This document shows, piece by piece, positions 34,664 to 46,245 of a DNA stretch of 64,000 nucleotides. A model generated the notes under the pieces. It was not told the origin of the DNA. It saw only the letters and a program-made list of their open reading frames with translations, and did no database searches. A program made the position numbers and the translations under genes. How positions within the stretch are numbered: the first letter of the stretch is position 1; every line of letters begins with the position of its first letter. The stretch is from Polyodon spathula (lineage: Eukaryota; Chordata; Actinopteri; Acipenseriformes; Polyodontidae), in contig NC_054536.1 of the NCBI RefSeq assembly GCF_017654505.1, forward strand, positions 34,021,946-34,085,945, in the 5' to 3' direction.

Positions 34664-35577
34664 ATGTAACACACAGGATGGATGTGTGTGGGTGATGTCA
34701 GACCAGAAATAGGAACCAACACAGAATAAACAAAGAGGTGGAGTTTGGTGAAGCTGAGCTTTTGGTTTCACTCAGCATTTAATCAAATTCACTGGCAGCC
34801 AAATCAAAGAGGCAAACAAAACAAACTATACAGACAAACATGGTGAACTACTATTATAATTACTATTACCTCCGTCTCCAATCCCATTATCCACTCACCG
34901 AACACACAACCCTGAGTGAGTGAAAACATGCAGCTTTTATGCAGCTGTACCAAGACTCGTTACAATACAAGTACAGTACAGGATATACAATATTTTAGTA
35001 ATATACAAAAAATTGTTGTGGGTAATGTTTATATTAATGTTACCAGGTTTTTTTCCATGTCCTTGACATGCTTTTAACATGCATATTTTATTAAAGAGAC
35101 TCACAGTAAGTGTATTAAATTTAAATAAGTGTAGTAAATGTTCAAAAAAATGCAGGATGCCGGTAAAATTGACAGATCAAATTTGTGGAGGCCTTTAAAA
35201 TATATTTTTGTATATTACTAAAATATTGTATATCCTGTACTGTACTTGTACTGTAACAAGTCTTGGTACAGCTGCATAAAAGCTGCATGTTTTCACTCAC
35301 TCAGGGTTGTGTGTTCGGTGAGTGGAGAACGAGATTGGAGACGGAGGTAATAGTAATTATAATAGTAGCTCACCTTGTTTGTCTGTATAGTTAATTTTGT
35401 TTGTCTCTTTGTTTTGGCTGCCAGTACCGTGTCTGGTGTTTTGACATTGTCTGTTTCATTATTAAATGTTGAGCAAAACCAATCGCTCAGCTTCACCAAA
35501 CTCCACCTCTTTGTTTATTCTGTGTTGGTTCCTATTGCTGGTCTGACGTCACCCACACACGCCATCCTGTTACAGTA
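34664..35577. mobile_element. Inverted pair of truncated L-A LTR fragments
   Basis: Left arm 34664-35011 (minus) and right arm 35205-35577 (plus) are inverted copies around a 193-bp spacer. Both contain 'cagctgcataaaagctgcat', 'ggttgtgtgttcggtgagtg' and end outward in a 'gccatcctg..ttac' LTR end. Both are cut at the same internal point and share the same non-LTR sequence ('gtatatcctgtactgtactt') inside it. The left arm lacks about 50 bp near the '...ccgtgtctggtg' part. Confidence 0.85.
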
Positions 35578-35828
35578 CTACATAACTATTAAGATATATT
35601 GACAGAAAGAAGCTCAATTACAAAATACAGATGTTGTCACTATATGGCTTAATGCTTTATAATTCAATCAGTATGGAAATTAAAAAGAAACATGAAGAAA
35701 ACATGAGATGCTTCAGCCACCAATGCACATTTTATTATTTTTTGTTTCTATAATGTGACTGATTTACCTAGAATTGCTGGAAGCTCTTGCATAATGTGAC
35801 AGATGAGTTGATCCAAGCATTTTGACAG

Positions 35829-35974
35829 GTATTCATTGCTGCTTTGTTACATGCTGTCGCCTTTCTGCTGTCTCTTTCGATGTACATCACTGGCCTACAC
35901 AGAGGAGGTGAAGCCATTACCATTCATGAAAACACTGACCCTTCCATTGCAAATATCAGAATGAGGAACAAGAG
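35829..35974 (+). CDS. Candidate coding exon with a membrane segment
   Basis: A 146-nt open segment lies between an acceptor (TTTTGACAG) and a full consensus donor (AAGAG|GTAAGT). It reads VFIAALLHAVAFLLSLSMY, a plausible membrane helix, followed by ITGLHRGGEAITIHENTD and PSIANIRMRNKR. The other two frames contain stops. The acceptor lacks a strong pyrimidine tract. I do not recognise the protein. It could be a single exon of a host gene running on the plus strand, or chance. Confidence 0.35.
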
Positions 35975-35996
35975 GTAAGTTGTCTTTAAAAAGAAA

Positions 35997-36275
35997 GTCC
36001 GAGTGAGGTCATTCAGCTTTGTTATGATTTAATACTCTTAGTATTTTAAAGTTCGAGTAAGGTCATTCAGCTTTGTTATGATTTAAAACTCTTAGTATTT
36101 TAAAGTTCGAGTAAGGTCATTCAGCTTTGTTATGAATTAATACTCTTAACATTTTAAAGTTTGAGCAAGGTCATTCAGCTTTGTTATGATTTAATACTCT
36201 TAATATTTTAAAGTTCGAGTGAGGTCATTCAGCTTTTTTATGATTTAATACTCTTAGTATTTTAAAGTTCGAGCA
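35997..36275. repeat. 54-bp minisatellite, about 5 units
   Basis: Units start with 'gttcgagtaaggtcattcag' at 35997, 36051, 36105, 36159 and 36213, with a partial sixth at 36267. Units differ by one to three bases, so the array is fairly young. It begins about 20 bp after the donor of the candidate exon. Confidence 0.97.
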
Positions 36276-36289
36276 GCATCATGTTTTTA

Positions 36290-37140
36290 CTATACAGAGT
36301 GATAAAACCATCATAAATAAATCTACACTCATTTTAAAATGCTTCTACAAATTAAACAGATAAATATTGTTTTCTTGATGGAAAGTGATGTATTTATTCA
36401 TGTACAATTCATATGCCAATGAAGCAAAACATCAAGGCACCTAGAATTATTGTTAGGAGTCATCTCACTTCAATAGGAAAATATAAAAGATCAAAAGTAA
36501 ATGAAATATATTGTTTCTCCTATCAAGACCCCATCTCCAGAATGATCATGGCACTAAAAGCCTTTTTTTCTCTCTTCAAACATCAATCCACCGTTTCATT
36601 GTCACTGCATTTTACTCCTAATTTTACAAAGTAATTTCCTGCTTCACTTTCATCTTAAAAAAAATCCAAAAAGCATATGAAGGCGGATCATGTACTAACC
36701 TCACCTGAGTGAAATTTTAGGAAACAAGTAAGAAGCACAAATATAAATAAAAAGGGTAAGTTTTTATATGATTTTTTTTTGATTGCTGACATATTTCTTA
36801 GTATATTATGAAAACAAATATTTTAATGCACAGAAAAATAATGTATATAAACAGTACGGTGCTAAGAAGTAATATCATCATAGCAAGAAACAACTTGGTT
36901 TTGGAATGAGCATATCATTACCAGCAGTTTATTGCCAGCTTCATCCAGTTTAAATTATTTGCCTTTGCAAAACAAGGACCTGTATTCAAATTAATAATTT
37001 AATATGAGAATTAACAAACAAACTGTTGATGCATAATACAGTATGTTTAAAATATTAGTTTTCTACTATTTAAAGCTGAAGCAACCCACTACCACTTCAA
37101 TGTTAGTTCCCTGCTGTATTATTACTACATTATTCTCTAG
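36290..37140. other. Region without recognised genes
   Basis: AT-rich. The 73-codon frame at 36413-36634 shows no domain and is treated as chance. Confidence 0.45.
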
Positions 37141-37142
37141 TT

Positions 37143-37215
37143 CAGGGATTCTCAAACTTTTTGAGTTGGGGACCACCTTTTGCTTATGGTGAACAACTCT
37201 CAAACCCCAATTTCC
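37143..37215. mobile_element. hAT (Charlie-like) terminal fragment
   Basis: 'cagggattctcaaacttttt' followed by 'gagttggggaccacc' resembles the 5' end of Charlie-type hAT elements (CAGTGGTTCTCAAACTTT...). The opposite end and any target duplication were not found. Confidence 0.4.
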
Positions 37216-37869
37216 TTGTAAGTAAAATTTTAAACATTCACAGCTGTATTTTTAAATAAATGTATGATTTCAAAACATTTAAAATCAAACACTTAAAAGG
37301 TGCATTGGCAGTCAAAGACTAATTTAGAAATCTACACATTTTTAACTTCAAAAGACATTAAAAAGTAAAAACACAATATAGCCTACCTTTTCAGTGTGAT
37401 GGGTGTGCCTGCTTTTCAGACGAGGCTGTGTGCTGGTAATACACATTTGTGGATTATCTTCAGTTTTCATGCATTTTTTTTTTTTTTAGCTCGAGGCATT
37501 TGCTCAAGAAAAATGTCTTGTGTAAAACACTTTTTTGGGTTTACAGTCACTTAGTTTATTTTACTCAGTAAACCAGGCTTTTCACTGGACGTCATGCAAA
37601 TGAATGGGAAAGGTGGGGGTTGATATGTAATGAGCTATGCATAAAGTACTCATGCTGTTTTTGAAGATTGCTAATGAAATTTTGTAAAAATCTGTTTTCC
37701 ATGCACAGAGAACTGGTACACGAGTGAATCTAAGCTGCTGTAATAAAGCAAATTACCCTGTGCCTGGTTGGTTAATAATGTGTTTTACTGCTCTTGCCCA
37801 AATTGTTTTTCAAATGTCATTAGTCAACAGGTATTGCAGATCACCATGGCTGAAAACCGGCGGAGACGT

Positions 37870-38157
<288 letters not shown>

Positions 38158-38170
38158 CCCTTTAATTTAG

Positions 38171-38292
38171 GCAATACAGCACATAGGGGATCAGGTGATG
38201 CTACGTATACTACCCTGACCTGGAAACCCTACCGATCCGGACAGCTAACAACTGCTGAGGATGCATTCAACACCACGCTTGGCCAAATGCAG
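38171..38292 (+). CDS. Candidate coding exon, unassigned
   Basis: A 122-nt segment follows a TTTAATTTAG acceptor and ends CAAATGCAG|GTAGTG. It reads [17 protein letters not shown], then [18 protein letters not shown] and LGQMQ. It is less AT-rich than the surroundings and one frame stays open. I recognise no family, and without flanking exons it may be a chance match. It lies directly after the long TA tract. Confidence 0.25.
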
Positions 38293-38437
38293 GTAGTGGG
38301 CACTTGAAAGTGAGGTGACGGATACTGATGAAACAGACTGAAGTGCAGCATTAGTTCATTCCCAAAATTGGCACTGCCTGCTGTATTCTGCACAAACTCT
38401 TGTCAAACAACAAAATGAGGTGACGGGGAAAGATACC

Positions 38438-38598
38438 AGTGTTGCCAAGTCTCATGAGATAAAAAAAGCGGCACTGCCTTTCAAAACAAGCCCAAAACAA
38501 GCACAGCTCATGTTAGAGTATGGGTATGCAAATTCCAACCTGCGATTCTCAAAAATACAAGACCAATCCCGCTTATTATAAGCGGACTTGGCAACTGT
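38438..38598. mobile_element. Short MITE with GTTGCCAAGTC terminal repeats
   Basis: The ends 'agtgttgccaagtc' and the inverted 'gacttggcaactgt' bound a 161-bp element without coding capacity. The flanks 'gaaagatacc' (38428-38437) and 'gaaggttacc' (38599-38608) agree at 8 of 10 positions, consistent with an aged 10-bp target duplication. Ends and duplication length match the element at 26349-26804. Confidence 0.7.
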
Positions 38599-38609
38599 GA
38601 AGGTTACCT

Positions 38610-39510
38610 CAGCCGCCAGTTTCAATTGGACAGCAGCGATCTGAGGAGGCTCGTGCTGTCAGAGATTGTCCGTCCTTTTAAGTTATGTTGGATTTACTAT
38701 TGTGTTAAATATTAATGTTCTAAACAAATAAAACACAATCAATACTTTCATTTGCAATTTTATTTGGTCAGTTCTGTGAGGGCATCAACAGCTTGTTGGT
38801 ATATATGTTGCTGCACTGTTTTAGGCGATCAAGCTGGCTCATGACATCCAGTTTACCAACTATATTTATTAACGAGGAGGGCGGACACACATTGTCTTGA
38901 GACATAGCTGATACATGATTACATTTCTTTCTCTATTCCTTTACATAAAAGATATATTTGTAACAGATGGAAACATTTAAAAATTATGTTAACTTATTAT
39001 CAAGCTGTGCAGACAAGGTCTCCCAAGGTGAAGTGGTAGGTCAGACACAGCCTAAGATGAGGATGAGGAGAAGGATTTTAAAGATGATCAATGGGACAAC
39101 TAGTGTATTTCCTCCCTATAGCTTTCAGACACTAAATTGTTCTCATCTTTCCAAATCTTGCTAACATTATAATGTAAATCTATCAATTTGCTGTTTATTT
39201 TTGTTGCCTTTTGCTTTTTTTAAAAAATTATTAATCTGTGCAATACCTCACTTAGTCTGTAAAGGTTTGTCATATAGCGTATGTAAAGTTACTCCCTATT
39301 AACTTGTGCAATTTTACATCAAGACAAATACACTTGATTTGCAGATTTTAATGTCATGTTCTTTCATCAGAAAAATAAAGGGGATTAAAGATGGCAAGCA
39401 AAAGTTACAGAAAAAAATTCTTAATGTTGTAATTGTTAGTTTATGCCAGATAAAACTGTTTTCATATCATACTTTCTGTAGTTTAAATGATCTTCTTAAA
39501 ATCCTAGTAT
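38610..39510. other. Region without recognised genes
   Basis: AT-rich DNA. Small frames at 38967-39164 and 39306-39512 have no domain. Confidence 0.45.
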
Positions 39511-39874
39511 AGAACTGTGACGAAGTGCCCGCTCCTGTATGTATTTTCTGTTATATGTTGCGTGTGGTGTGTTAAATGTTGGTGTGTAGTCATTGTTACA
39601 CGGGATATAAACGGGTCTGTGTAACACGAGTGTTTAAAATGTATATTTGTATTTAGGCAGGAGGATTGCACAGCACTTCACATGCAAGTAAAATGTAATG
39701 TGTGAGCACGGGGAATTTCACTTTATTAATTCACATGCAGTTGTACCACGACTCCAATTGGCTGATTGATTAGAGGTCGAGTCACGGTACAGCTGCATAA
39801 AAGCAGCATGTTTTCACATACTCGGGGTTGTGTGTTCGGTGAGTGGAGAATGGGATAGGAGACGGAGGTAATAA

Positions 39875-40165
39875 ATAATAAAATGGCAAGGTGCTCGACA
39901 AGTGTTAAAATGTTTAGCCAGTATATAGTACAAAAGGGATAGAGAGCCGAATCACAGGTTTTCGTCGTAAAAGCTCCCCCACCGTTCTGTCCCTTCCCTC
40001 ACTCCACAAGAACTTTTACATCTGCCGGGTGTTTCCTCGGCTCTGTCTGCTTGATCAAACACCCACTATAGAAAACGTGGCCCAGACGAACTGCAGGACA
40101 ACAGCTTCGCCTCCAAGGTATCCATTTTTCTGGAGCATATGCAGGAACTGCATTGTTGCGTAAGA
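39875..40165. repeat. Extra segment inside the L-A 5' LTR
   Basis: Compared with 27278-27871 and 35330-35380, this LTR has about 290 additional bp between 'gacggaggtaata' and 'ctgctcacctgtgttttg'. It accounts for the LTR being about 895 bp instead of about 594 bp. It may be a nested insertion or a subfamily difference. Confidence 0.5.
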
Positions 40166-40410
40166 ATAATAGTTAAAATATCTGCTCACCTGTGTTTTGT
40201 GTAGTGTTAGTCCGTTTTTGTTTGTCTATTTATTTTGGCAAATGTGCCGTGTCCTGTGTTTTTGTGTTTGTTACAACCGTTTTATTTTCTGTTCTGTTTA
40301 TTAAATGCTGAGCGAACTCATTCACTCAGCTCCACCAAACTCCACCTCTCTTGTTGTTTTATTTCCTGGCTCTGGTCTGACGCCACCCACTCAGGCCGTC
40401 TTTGTGACAC

Positions 40411-40432
40411 GTGGTGCCAGAAATGGGACAAC
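40411..40432 (+). promoter_or_regulatory. Putative primer-binding site of the LTR element
   Basis: 'tggtgccagaaatggga' starts 2-3 bases after the CA end of the LTR, where a tRNA primer anneals in LTR retrotransposons. The equivalent position of the element at 46246 reads 'tggtgtccagaatgggat'. Confidence 0.6.
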
Positions 40433-40505
40433 AGCGCCTCCAAGAATCAGACCAGAGCAGGAACTGCATTTTTGGAGAAAAATAATAAATATATATATAA
40501 ATAAA

Positions 40506-41200
40506 ATGGGATGGAAGGAGGATAAAGAGGTGAAGGACAAGGAGGAGGAGTGCCGCCTAAGGGCCAGACATCCACAGCGATTTAACAAGCCATCGCCGGG
40601 GTGTCTCCTCTGCGACCAGGACCATCTGTTCGCCAACTGTCCCTTCCGCTGCACTACCAAGAGGGAGAGGAGGAACTGGCCCAGAAGAGGAAAGAACAGG
40701 GAGCTGCAGTTTCCATTTTCTTCAGCTGCAGGAGCTGCCTCTGCCACCTCCACTGCCAGGAGCAGAGCAGCAGGAGCTGCCTCTGCCTCCTCCACCAGCA
40801 GAGGATGAATGCCTACTAGGTCCCTGTCCACCAGCAGAGGGTGAATGCCTGCTGGGTTCCTGTCCACCAGCAGAGGGTGAATGCCTGCTGGTATCACTTC
40901 CCACACCAGCAGAGGATGAATGCCTGCTGGTATCATTTCCCCCACAATCACGAGGAGAGGAGCTGGAGCTGCCTCTGCCTCCATCACCATCAGGGGGAGA
41001 GGAGCAGGAGCTGCCTCTATCTTCACCAGATGGACCAGGACTAGATGCTGGTGGTCCTCAGCAGCCCTTGCATAGGCTGCTGAGGGAAGCATGTGGAAGA
41101 ACCGCCCGGCCGCAGTGGCCGAGAAGAGGGCCAACACCCGCATTACCCCATCTTGTCCTGACTCCCTGCCTTGCTTCGCCCAAGGATGCCTGCCACGCAT
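40506..41200 (+). pseudogene. Gag-like zinc-knuckle and Pro-rich repeat protein, frameshifted
   Basis: The frame starts MGWKEDKEVKDKEEE, is very charged, and contains CLLCDQDHLFANC (C-x2-C-x3-H-x4-C, a near-canonical zinc knuckle), followed by an Arg-rich basic patch. This layout resembles the nucleocapsid end of gag. After a frameshift near 40800 the sequence carries about four repeats of a PPAEGECLLV-type unit, then acidic Pro/Leu-rich sequence (ELPLPPSPS) to near the element's end. No protease, RT or integrase is present. Confidence 0.6.
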
Positions 41201-41289
41201 CTTTGTGACAAGAACGTATTTATTTATTTTTAAGATACAGCTCCTAGAATATTTAGCCCCATCATTTCCAATGTGAAGTTATGCAAATG

Positions 41290-41468
41290 TTGAGGCTGTT
41301 ATATCCCAGATGGGGCACTGCTGCTGTACCCTTGAGCAAGGTATTTTGCCCAGATTGCTCCAGTAAACTCAACTGTATAAATGGGTACCAGCATTTGTAT
41401 GTAAAAATAATTAATTGTATCTCTGTAAGTGGCTTTGGATAAAAGTGTCAGCCAAATAAATAAATTTG
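41290..41468 (+). mobile_element. SINE with L2-like tail
   Basis: 'cttgagcaaggtattttgcc', 'gctccagtaaactcaactgt' and 'ataaatgggta' are the usual fish SINE body. The 3' end 'gtaagtggctttggataaaa' plus 'gtgtcagccaaataaataaa' is the tail shared with L2 LINEs, used for borrowing their reverse transcriptase. Confidence 0.75.
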
Positions 41469-41499
41469 TATTATTATTTTTATCTTTCTTTTCCCCACC

Positions 41500-44400
41500 C
41501 CTTGGGAAGAGGGAAATGGGGTAGACAATTCAGATCAAACAATATTACAGCAACACAGAAATACAACACAATATCAAAACAAAAACAAGAATATTACAAC
41601 AAGATACAAGAAACTATTGAATCTAAAATATCAAGGAAAGAATATACCTTAATTAATTGAATGAAAGTTGTCCTAGGGGTAAATGCCATAATATGTACTT
41701 GACCTTACTCAAACAACTGTGCTACATTATCAACAGCAGTATGCCATGCTGCCATCGTGTTAATAGTGGTTAAGTGTAGCTGAGCCATAAATCTTTCCAA
41801 AAGAATAATGTCATGTAAGTAGATTAACCAGAGAGAAGAAAAAGCGATAGACAGCTCCACCCAACCCTAATTTTCTTGGCTGCCATCATTCCTTCCAGGA
41901 AAAGCCTTCTAGATTGTAATGGCAATGCTAACTAAGAGTCATCAGCCAGCAAAAGCACCTCAGAAGAGAGGGGCATGACCACTACCACTAGAGAGCCCAT
42001 AATAGCTACAACAAACTGCCTAAAGTTAACAATTTTCAGGCACTCCCGAACATATGCAAGTATGTGCCTTTCACCACCAAGGCCCAAGCCTGGCAGGTAG
42101 AATCCGCTACCATTTTCAACTGGACCCTCCTAAGTGGAGTAGCATACAATCTGTGAGCCATTTTTAAATGAATAAACTGATGTGCCACATTTCTAGATGA
42201 CATAAAAATATTCTTCCAGATAGTATCCCAGTCAGGGGTGACAGCAAGCTTACTCAAGTCTCTATCCCAAATGGAAGTAATTGGAAGGGTCTTAACATTG
42301 TAGGATAAGGGTTTATCATATATGAATGAAACAATCCCTACATTGGGAGGAGAGCTGTAAAAGAGATTTACCAGTGGATGAGGATGTAAAGAGGCACCCC
42401 AGGGAACCCCATATGCATGAAGGGATCAGCGTAGCCTTAAATAAAAAAATAAAGAGAAGCCTGGAAGGGAGTATTGTTCTTGCAAATCCTGAAAAGAACA
42501 GAGGCCAGAATCATTAAAGATATCACTCAGTGTGTGTATGTTGCGCGTCGACCAAGGAGAATAAACAAAAGGGTGTGAGCCAGTTAATAGGGATGCATTA
42601 CCCCAGACAAGGGATAGTGTGTGCATTACATTAGTCGTACGAAACTAATTGTTAACATTATTCCAAGTTTGCAAAAAAAAAAAAAAAAAAAAAGCTTTAA
42701 ACCAGAAAAGGGAAAAACACTCATGTCTACTATTGCCTCAGATGTGTAAAGTTGAGTGAAATATCTTTAGGACCTTGTTTACTTGCTGTGGCCGGGAAAC
42801 CACCCTTCCCATTCTATCTTTGATTGCATCCATAGGGGAAAGTTTTTCTGCTTGTTTTAAGTGCAAAGCCAATAATCTGCTTGGGCATTCAGCATGTTCA
42901 TTATAAAGCTGCTTTATTTCTTGACAGCTTTTTATGTCTGGCTTTCAAAGCACGCAAGTGATCCATCTTGGAACTACAAAAGCTGTGTGTGACAGAAAAA
43001 TAATGAATCTTGGTTATAAATCTCCCTGTGAGGGCGCATTGTAAAGGGAACCGTGTACCCTGCACTGGATGGTCTGACAGTTCATTCCAGGGAAAGGTGA
43101 AAGTCAGCCATCTAGAAAGGGGGCGGGGCTAGAGTACACCAAGTCATCATCCCAGATGGGAAGCGATGTGGCAACCACGGATTGGAGGAAAAGTGGTTGC
43201 ACTCATTAACCAAGGGGACGTGGCTAAGCGATCTCTTCTTAGTTATGGTTGCGAGAGAACCGCTGAAGGAGAATAAAGTAACCGTGTTAGTGTTTGTTTG
43301 TTTTATCGTTCTAATTGTACTTGTTTGTTCTTTGGACAGCTAACACGTACCGGGAGCAGCACAAACCCGGATAGAACTTCACAACTGTACACAAATAAAT
43401 TGTATTACACCACTTACACGTTAGCACTCACTCTGGACTTGTGATGGTGTTTGTGTCTTTGTGTGTGTTTATACTGTGTTTATTATTTTGGCACTGTAAC
43501 CTGCGGTTTAAAACAGTGCAATACACATCACAATGACCTGGATAACAAATGGGAACCAGTAAAGAATCGTTTGGACCATGAACTTTGTTGTCTGTCATCT
43601 GAAAACTGCAAACCACTTTGCCATACTGAGCTTCAGTTGCAATTCAACATGTCTAACCTCCTCCTTTAGCCTAGTAATCTGCTGTAGTCTGGATTTGTTT
43701 AAACGTGAAGCATATGAGATTGTACAACCCCGAATATGACATTTCCTTATTTCCCATACTGTATGGGGGTCACCTGTGAGGATAAATGAAATGCCATGAA
43801 TTCTTCTAAACTCTCATTAAATGCTTAACAAAAGCTTTATCCTGCAGCAGAAAAGTACTAAACCAACAGCGCTTAGCCCGTCTTATCTCAGGAATAAAAT
43901 TAAAAGTATATGACACAGGTGTGATCCGAGATAAATATATTTTGGATCTCTGCGGACTTCACAAACTGCAAAATATTACAGGATACTAGAATAGCATCGA
44001 TTTTGCTATGTTTTATACTGGCACAAGAAAAACGTATAACCACAAGTAGAGGGATTCTGAATCCGCAAGGGGTCACAAATCGATAGATCTCTAGAAAATG
44101 ATTTTAATAATTGAGTAGTTTAGAGAATGTGTGGCTGAAGGGTGAGAAGTGTCTAACACTGTATTGAATAGCTGATTGAACACTCCCCCCCCGCCCGCCA
44201 ATATATAAGGGATATTCACCAGTGAAGCCAATGCATGTTTCACTTGAAACTCGAAAAACTGTGAGTCAAAGATATTTGGTGCATAGAGAACGGCAATACA
44301 GACCTCTATGTCATTCAACAACTTAGTAACATAGCAGAATCTCCCCTCCGAATCATTCCCTTGGAAACTAATTTTAAGGTTCAGCTGTCTCTTGGCAAGA

Positions 44401-44600
44401 ATAATGACGCCTCTATGTTTATTCTGAGCAGAGGAATATGCAATTACCTTGTAATGTTTATTTTGAAAATGAGCAACATCACTTGAAACCAAATGAGTTT
44501 CCTGCAAACATGCAATATCAACATCATTTCTTAAAGAGATTATCTAAGCACTGTCTTCTCTTTACAGGATGATTGGCCTCTTGTGAATTCCAGGAGTTAA
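41500..44600 (-). pseudogene. L1-like LINE relic, RT deleted and interrupted
   Basis: The minus strand carries an endonuclease part (44507-44091): MQETHLVSSDVAHFQNKHYK, HRGVIILAKRQLNL, GRFCYVTKLLNDIEVCIAVLY and an ILAGGG block where ILGGDFN is expected. Next is a linker (about 42990-42730): QEIKQLYNEHAECPSRLLAL, EKLSPMDAIKDRMGRVV. Last is the C-terminal part (42626-42036): SRNIHTLSDIFNDSGLCSFQ, WDTIWKNIFMSSRNVAHQFI, KGTYLHMFG. The reverse transcriptase between linker and C-terminus is missing, with a poly-A run (42674-42694) at the join. The R1 repeat at 42985-43500 is inserted between endonuclease and linker. Confidence 0.8.
42985..43500 (+). repeat. Dispersed LTR-like repeat R1, copy 3, inside the L1 relic
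   Basis: This is the best-preserved copy. It begins near 'gtgtgtgacagaaaaataat', contains 'ggttataaatctccctgtga', 'gttgcgagagaaccgctgaa', then 'gtttgtttgttttatcgttc' and AATAAA. It splits the L1 relic, so it inserted later than the LINE. Confidence 0.65.
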
Positions 44601-44857
44601 TAACAACGCTAGCCATGGTCAAAGATAGGAATAAAGATCAGGGAGAGTAAACGAGTAAACGACGTAGCACTCAGATAGCAACAAAATATAACATGGAGAA
44701 AGATCACCGATATCATATAATAATATCCTATAGGACAATAGCATAGTAATGCCAAAAACACAGCAAAATAAACTGAGAAAGGAGCATGGTTACAAAAATT
44801 TAAAATGATAAAAAAAAGAGAGCCATAGGGAGCACACTACATATTAGAATGCTCAGG

Positions 44858-45061
<204 letters not shown>

Positions 45062-45524
45062 AGCCAATACAACAATTGTCATTGCGAACCAAATTACCCT
45101 GAGGGGGGCTTGCTGTGAGCTAGACCACCTTGCGAATAGAAAAAATGAACTCCAGATTGAACAACTGTAAACAACATGTCTATATATAAAAAAGGGGGCA
45201 ATTAATTCTTAATATCAATGAAATACAGCATATTTTATTCCGCTATACATCCGTCACCAGGCAGTAATACAAGGGGGCAATGTCAAAATGACTGAAGTTG
45301 CAGCAGTAGAAGTAAAAATGCCAGGAAAAAAAGATAAACATATGACTAGTCCCCATATCCTATCAAAGCAAAACCATTAGACAAGACCATTTTGAATGAA
45401 CACAGAAGTATGCCTCGAAGGGAAATAGTTCTCATATTCCCATAAAAAACTAAACTTAAGAGGTAAATTCATAAGTCTAGCAACAAGCATAGACTATAAA
45501 TAAAACTATATATATATACTGTAT

Positions 45525-45720
45525 ATAATTTATTTCTTAGCAGACTACCTTATCCAGTGCAACTTATAATTGTTACAAAATATAACAGTACATAGTACAT
45601 TATAAAATATCACATTACAAGTTATCACATTATAAAATATCATGTTACAGAATACTATAATACAGATACGAGCAGTTAAGAAATTACAATAAGATCAAAT
45701 TTAAGTAAGAGCAAAATAAA
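45525..45720 (-). mobile_element. SINE tail (reverse orientation)
   Basis: 'tttcttagcagactacctta' followed by 'tccagtgcaacttataattg' is the reverse complement of the L2/SINE-type 3' end. The body is a degenerate 'tatcacattataaaatatca' repeat. Confidence 0.5.
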
Positions 45721-46245
45721 GTATGGCCTGAACCCATGGATTAAACGGAGCAATACACAACGATGTATATTGCCTGTTCTCATTATTGTTTACTGTTGTC
45801 ATCAGACTTTGTATTATATATAAAACCATCATTTCACCAGTACTTTGTTGTTTGTCCTTGTCTTCACCCATACACCTGCTCACTGCAAACCACTTTACCG
45901 TCTGGACATTCATTTTGTTTTGATCTTGAAAATTACAAAGGGAGTCAGCTGAACTTTTCTTTATGTGGCCTTGTTTTGGATTACAACCGATTTAAAAAGT
46001 TAAATTGAGATCTCCAACGATTTAATTTCTACATCTTCAAGTGCACCAACGATAAAATGAAAGTGCTTTATTTAATTTTTTTTTTTTTTTAAAAAGGGAC
46101 GTTGGACTTCTAGGGTTACCTGCGTATTTCTTTATTTGTATTCTGTTTTATTTGTTTTTCATTTTAAAAAAGTGTTGCGGTGCTAATTGTATTTGATTTA
46201 TTTGAATACTGTGTTTTGACTTATCAATTTAAATATTGTAAGTGT

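Larger units (their letters stand above)
39516..41210 (+). mobile_element. LTR element (family L-A) with 5' LTR, 3' LTR almost absent
   Basis: The insertion begins TGTGACGAAG and ends CTTTGTGACA and is flanked by the direct repeat AGAAC (39511-39515 and 41211-41215). The 5' LTR spans 39516-40410, with 'cagctgcataaaagcagcat' as the promoter region. A primer-binding-like 'tggtgccagaaatgggac' follows directly. The interior encodes only a gag-like zinc-knuckle and Pro-rich protein, with no pol. At the right end only about 11 bp agree with the LTR end, so the 3' LTR is essentially gone although the duplication is intact. Confidence 0.75.

Noticed and set aside
35997..36275. CRISPR-like array
   Set aside because: Units are contiguous 54-bp tandem copies without unique spacers, in a vertebrate genome.
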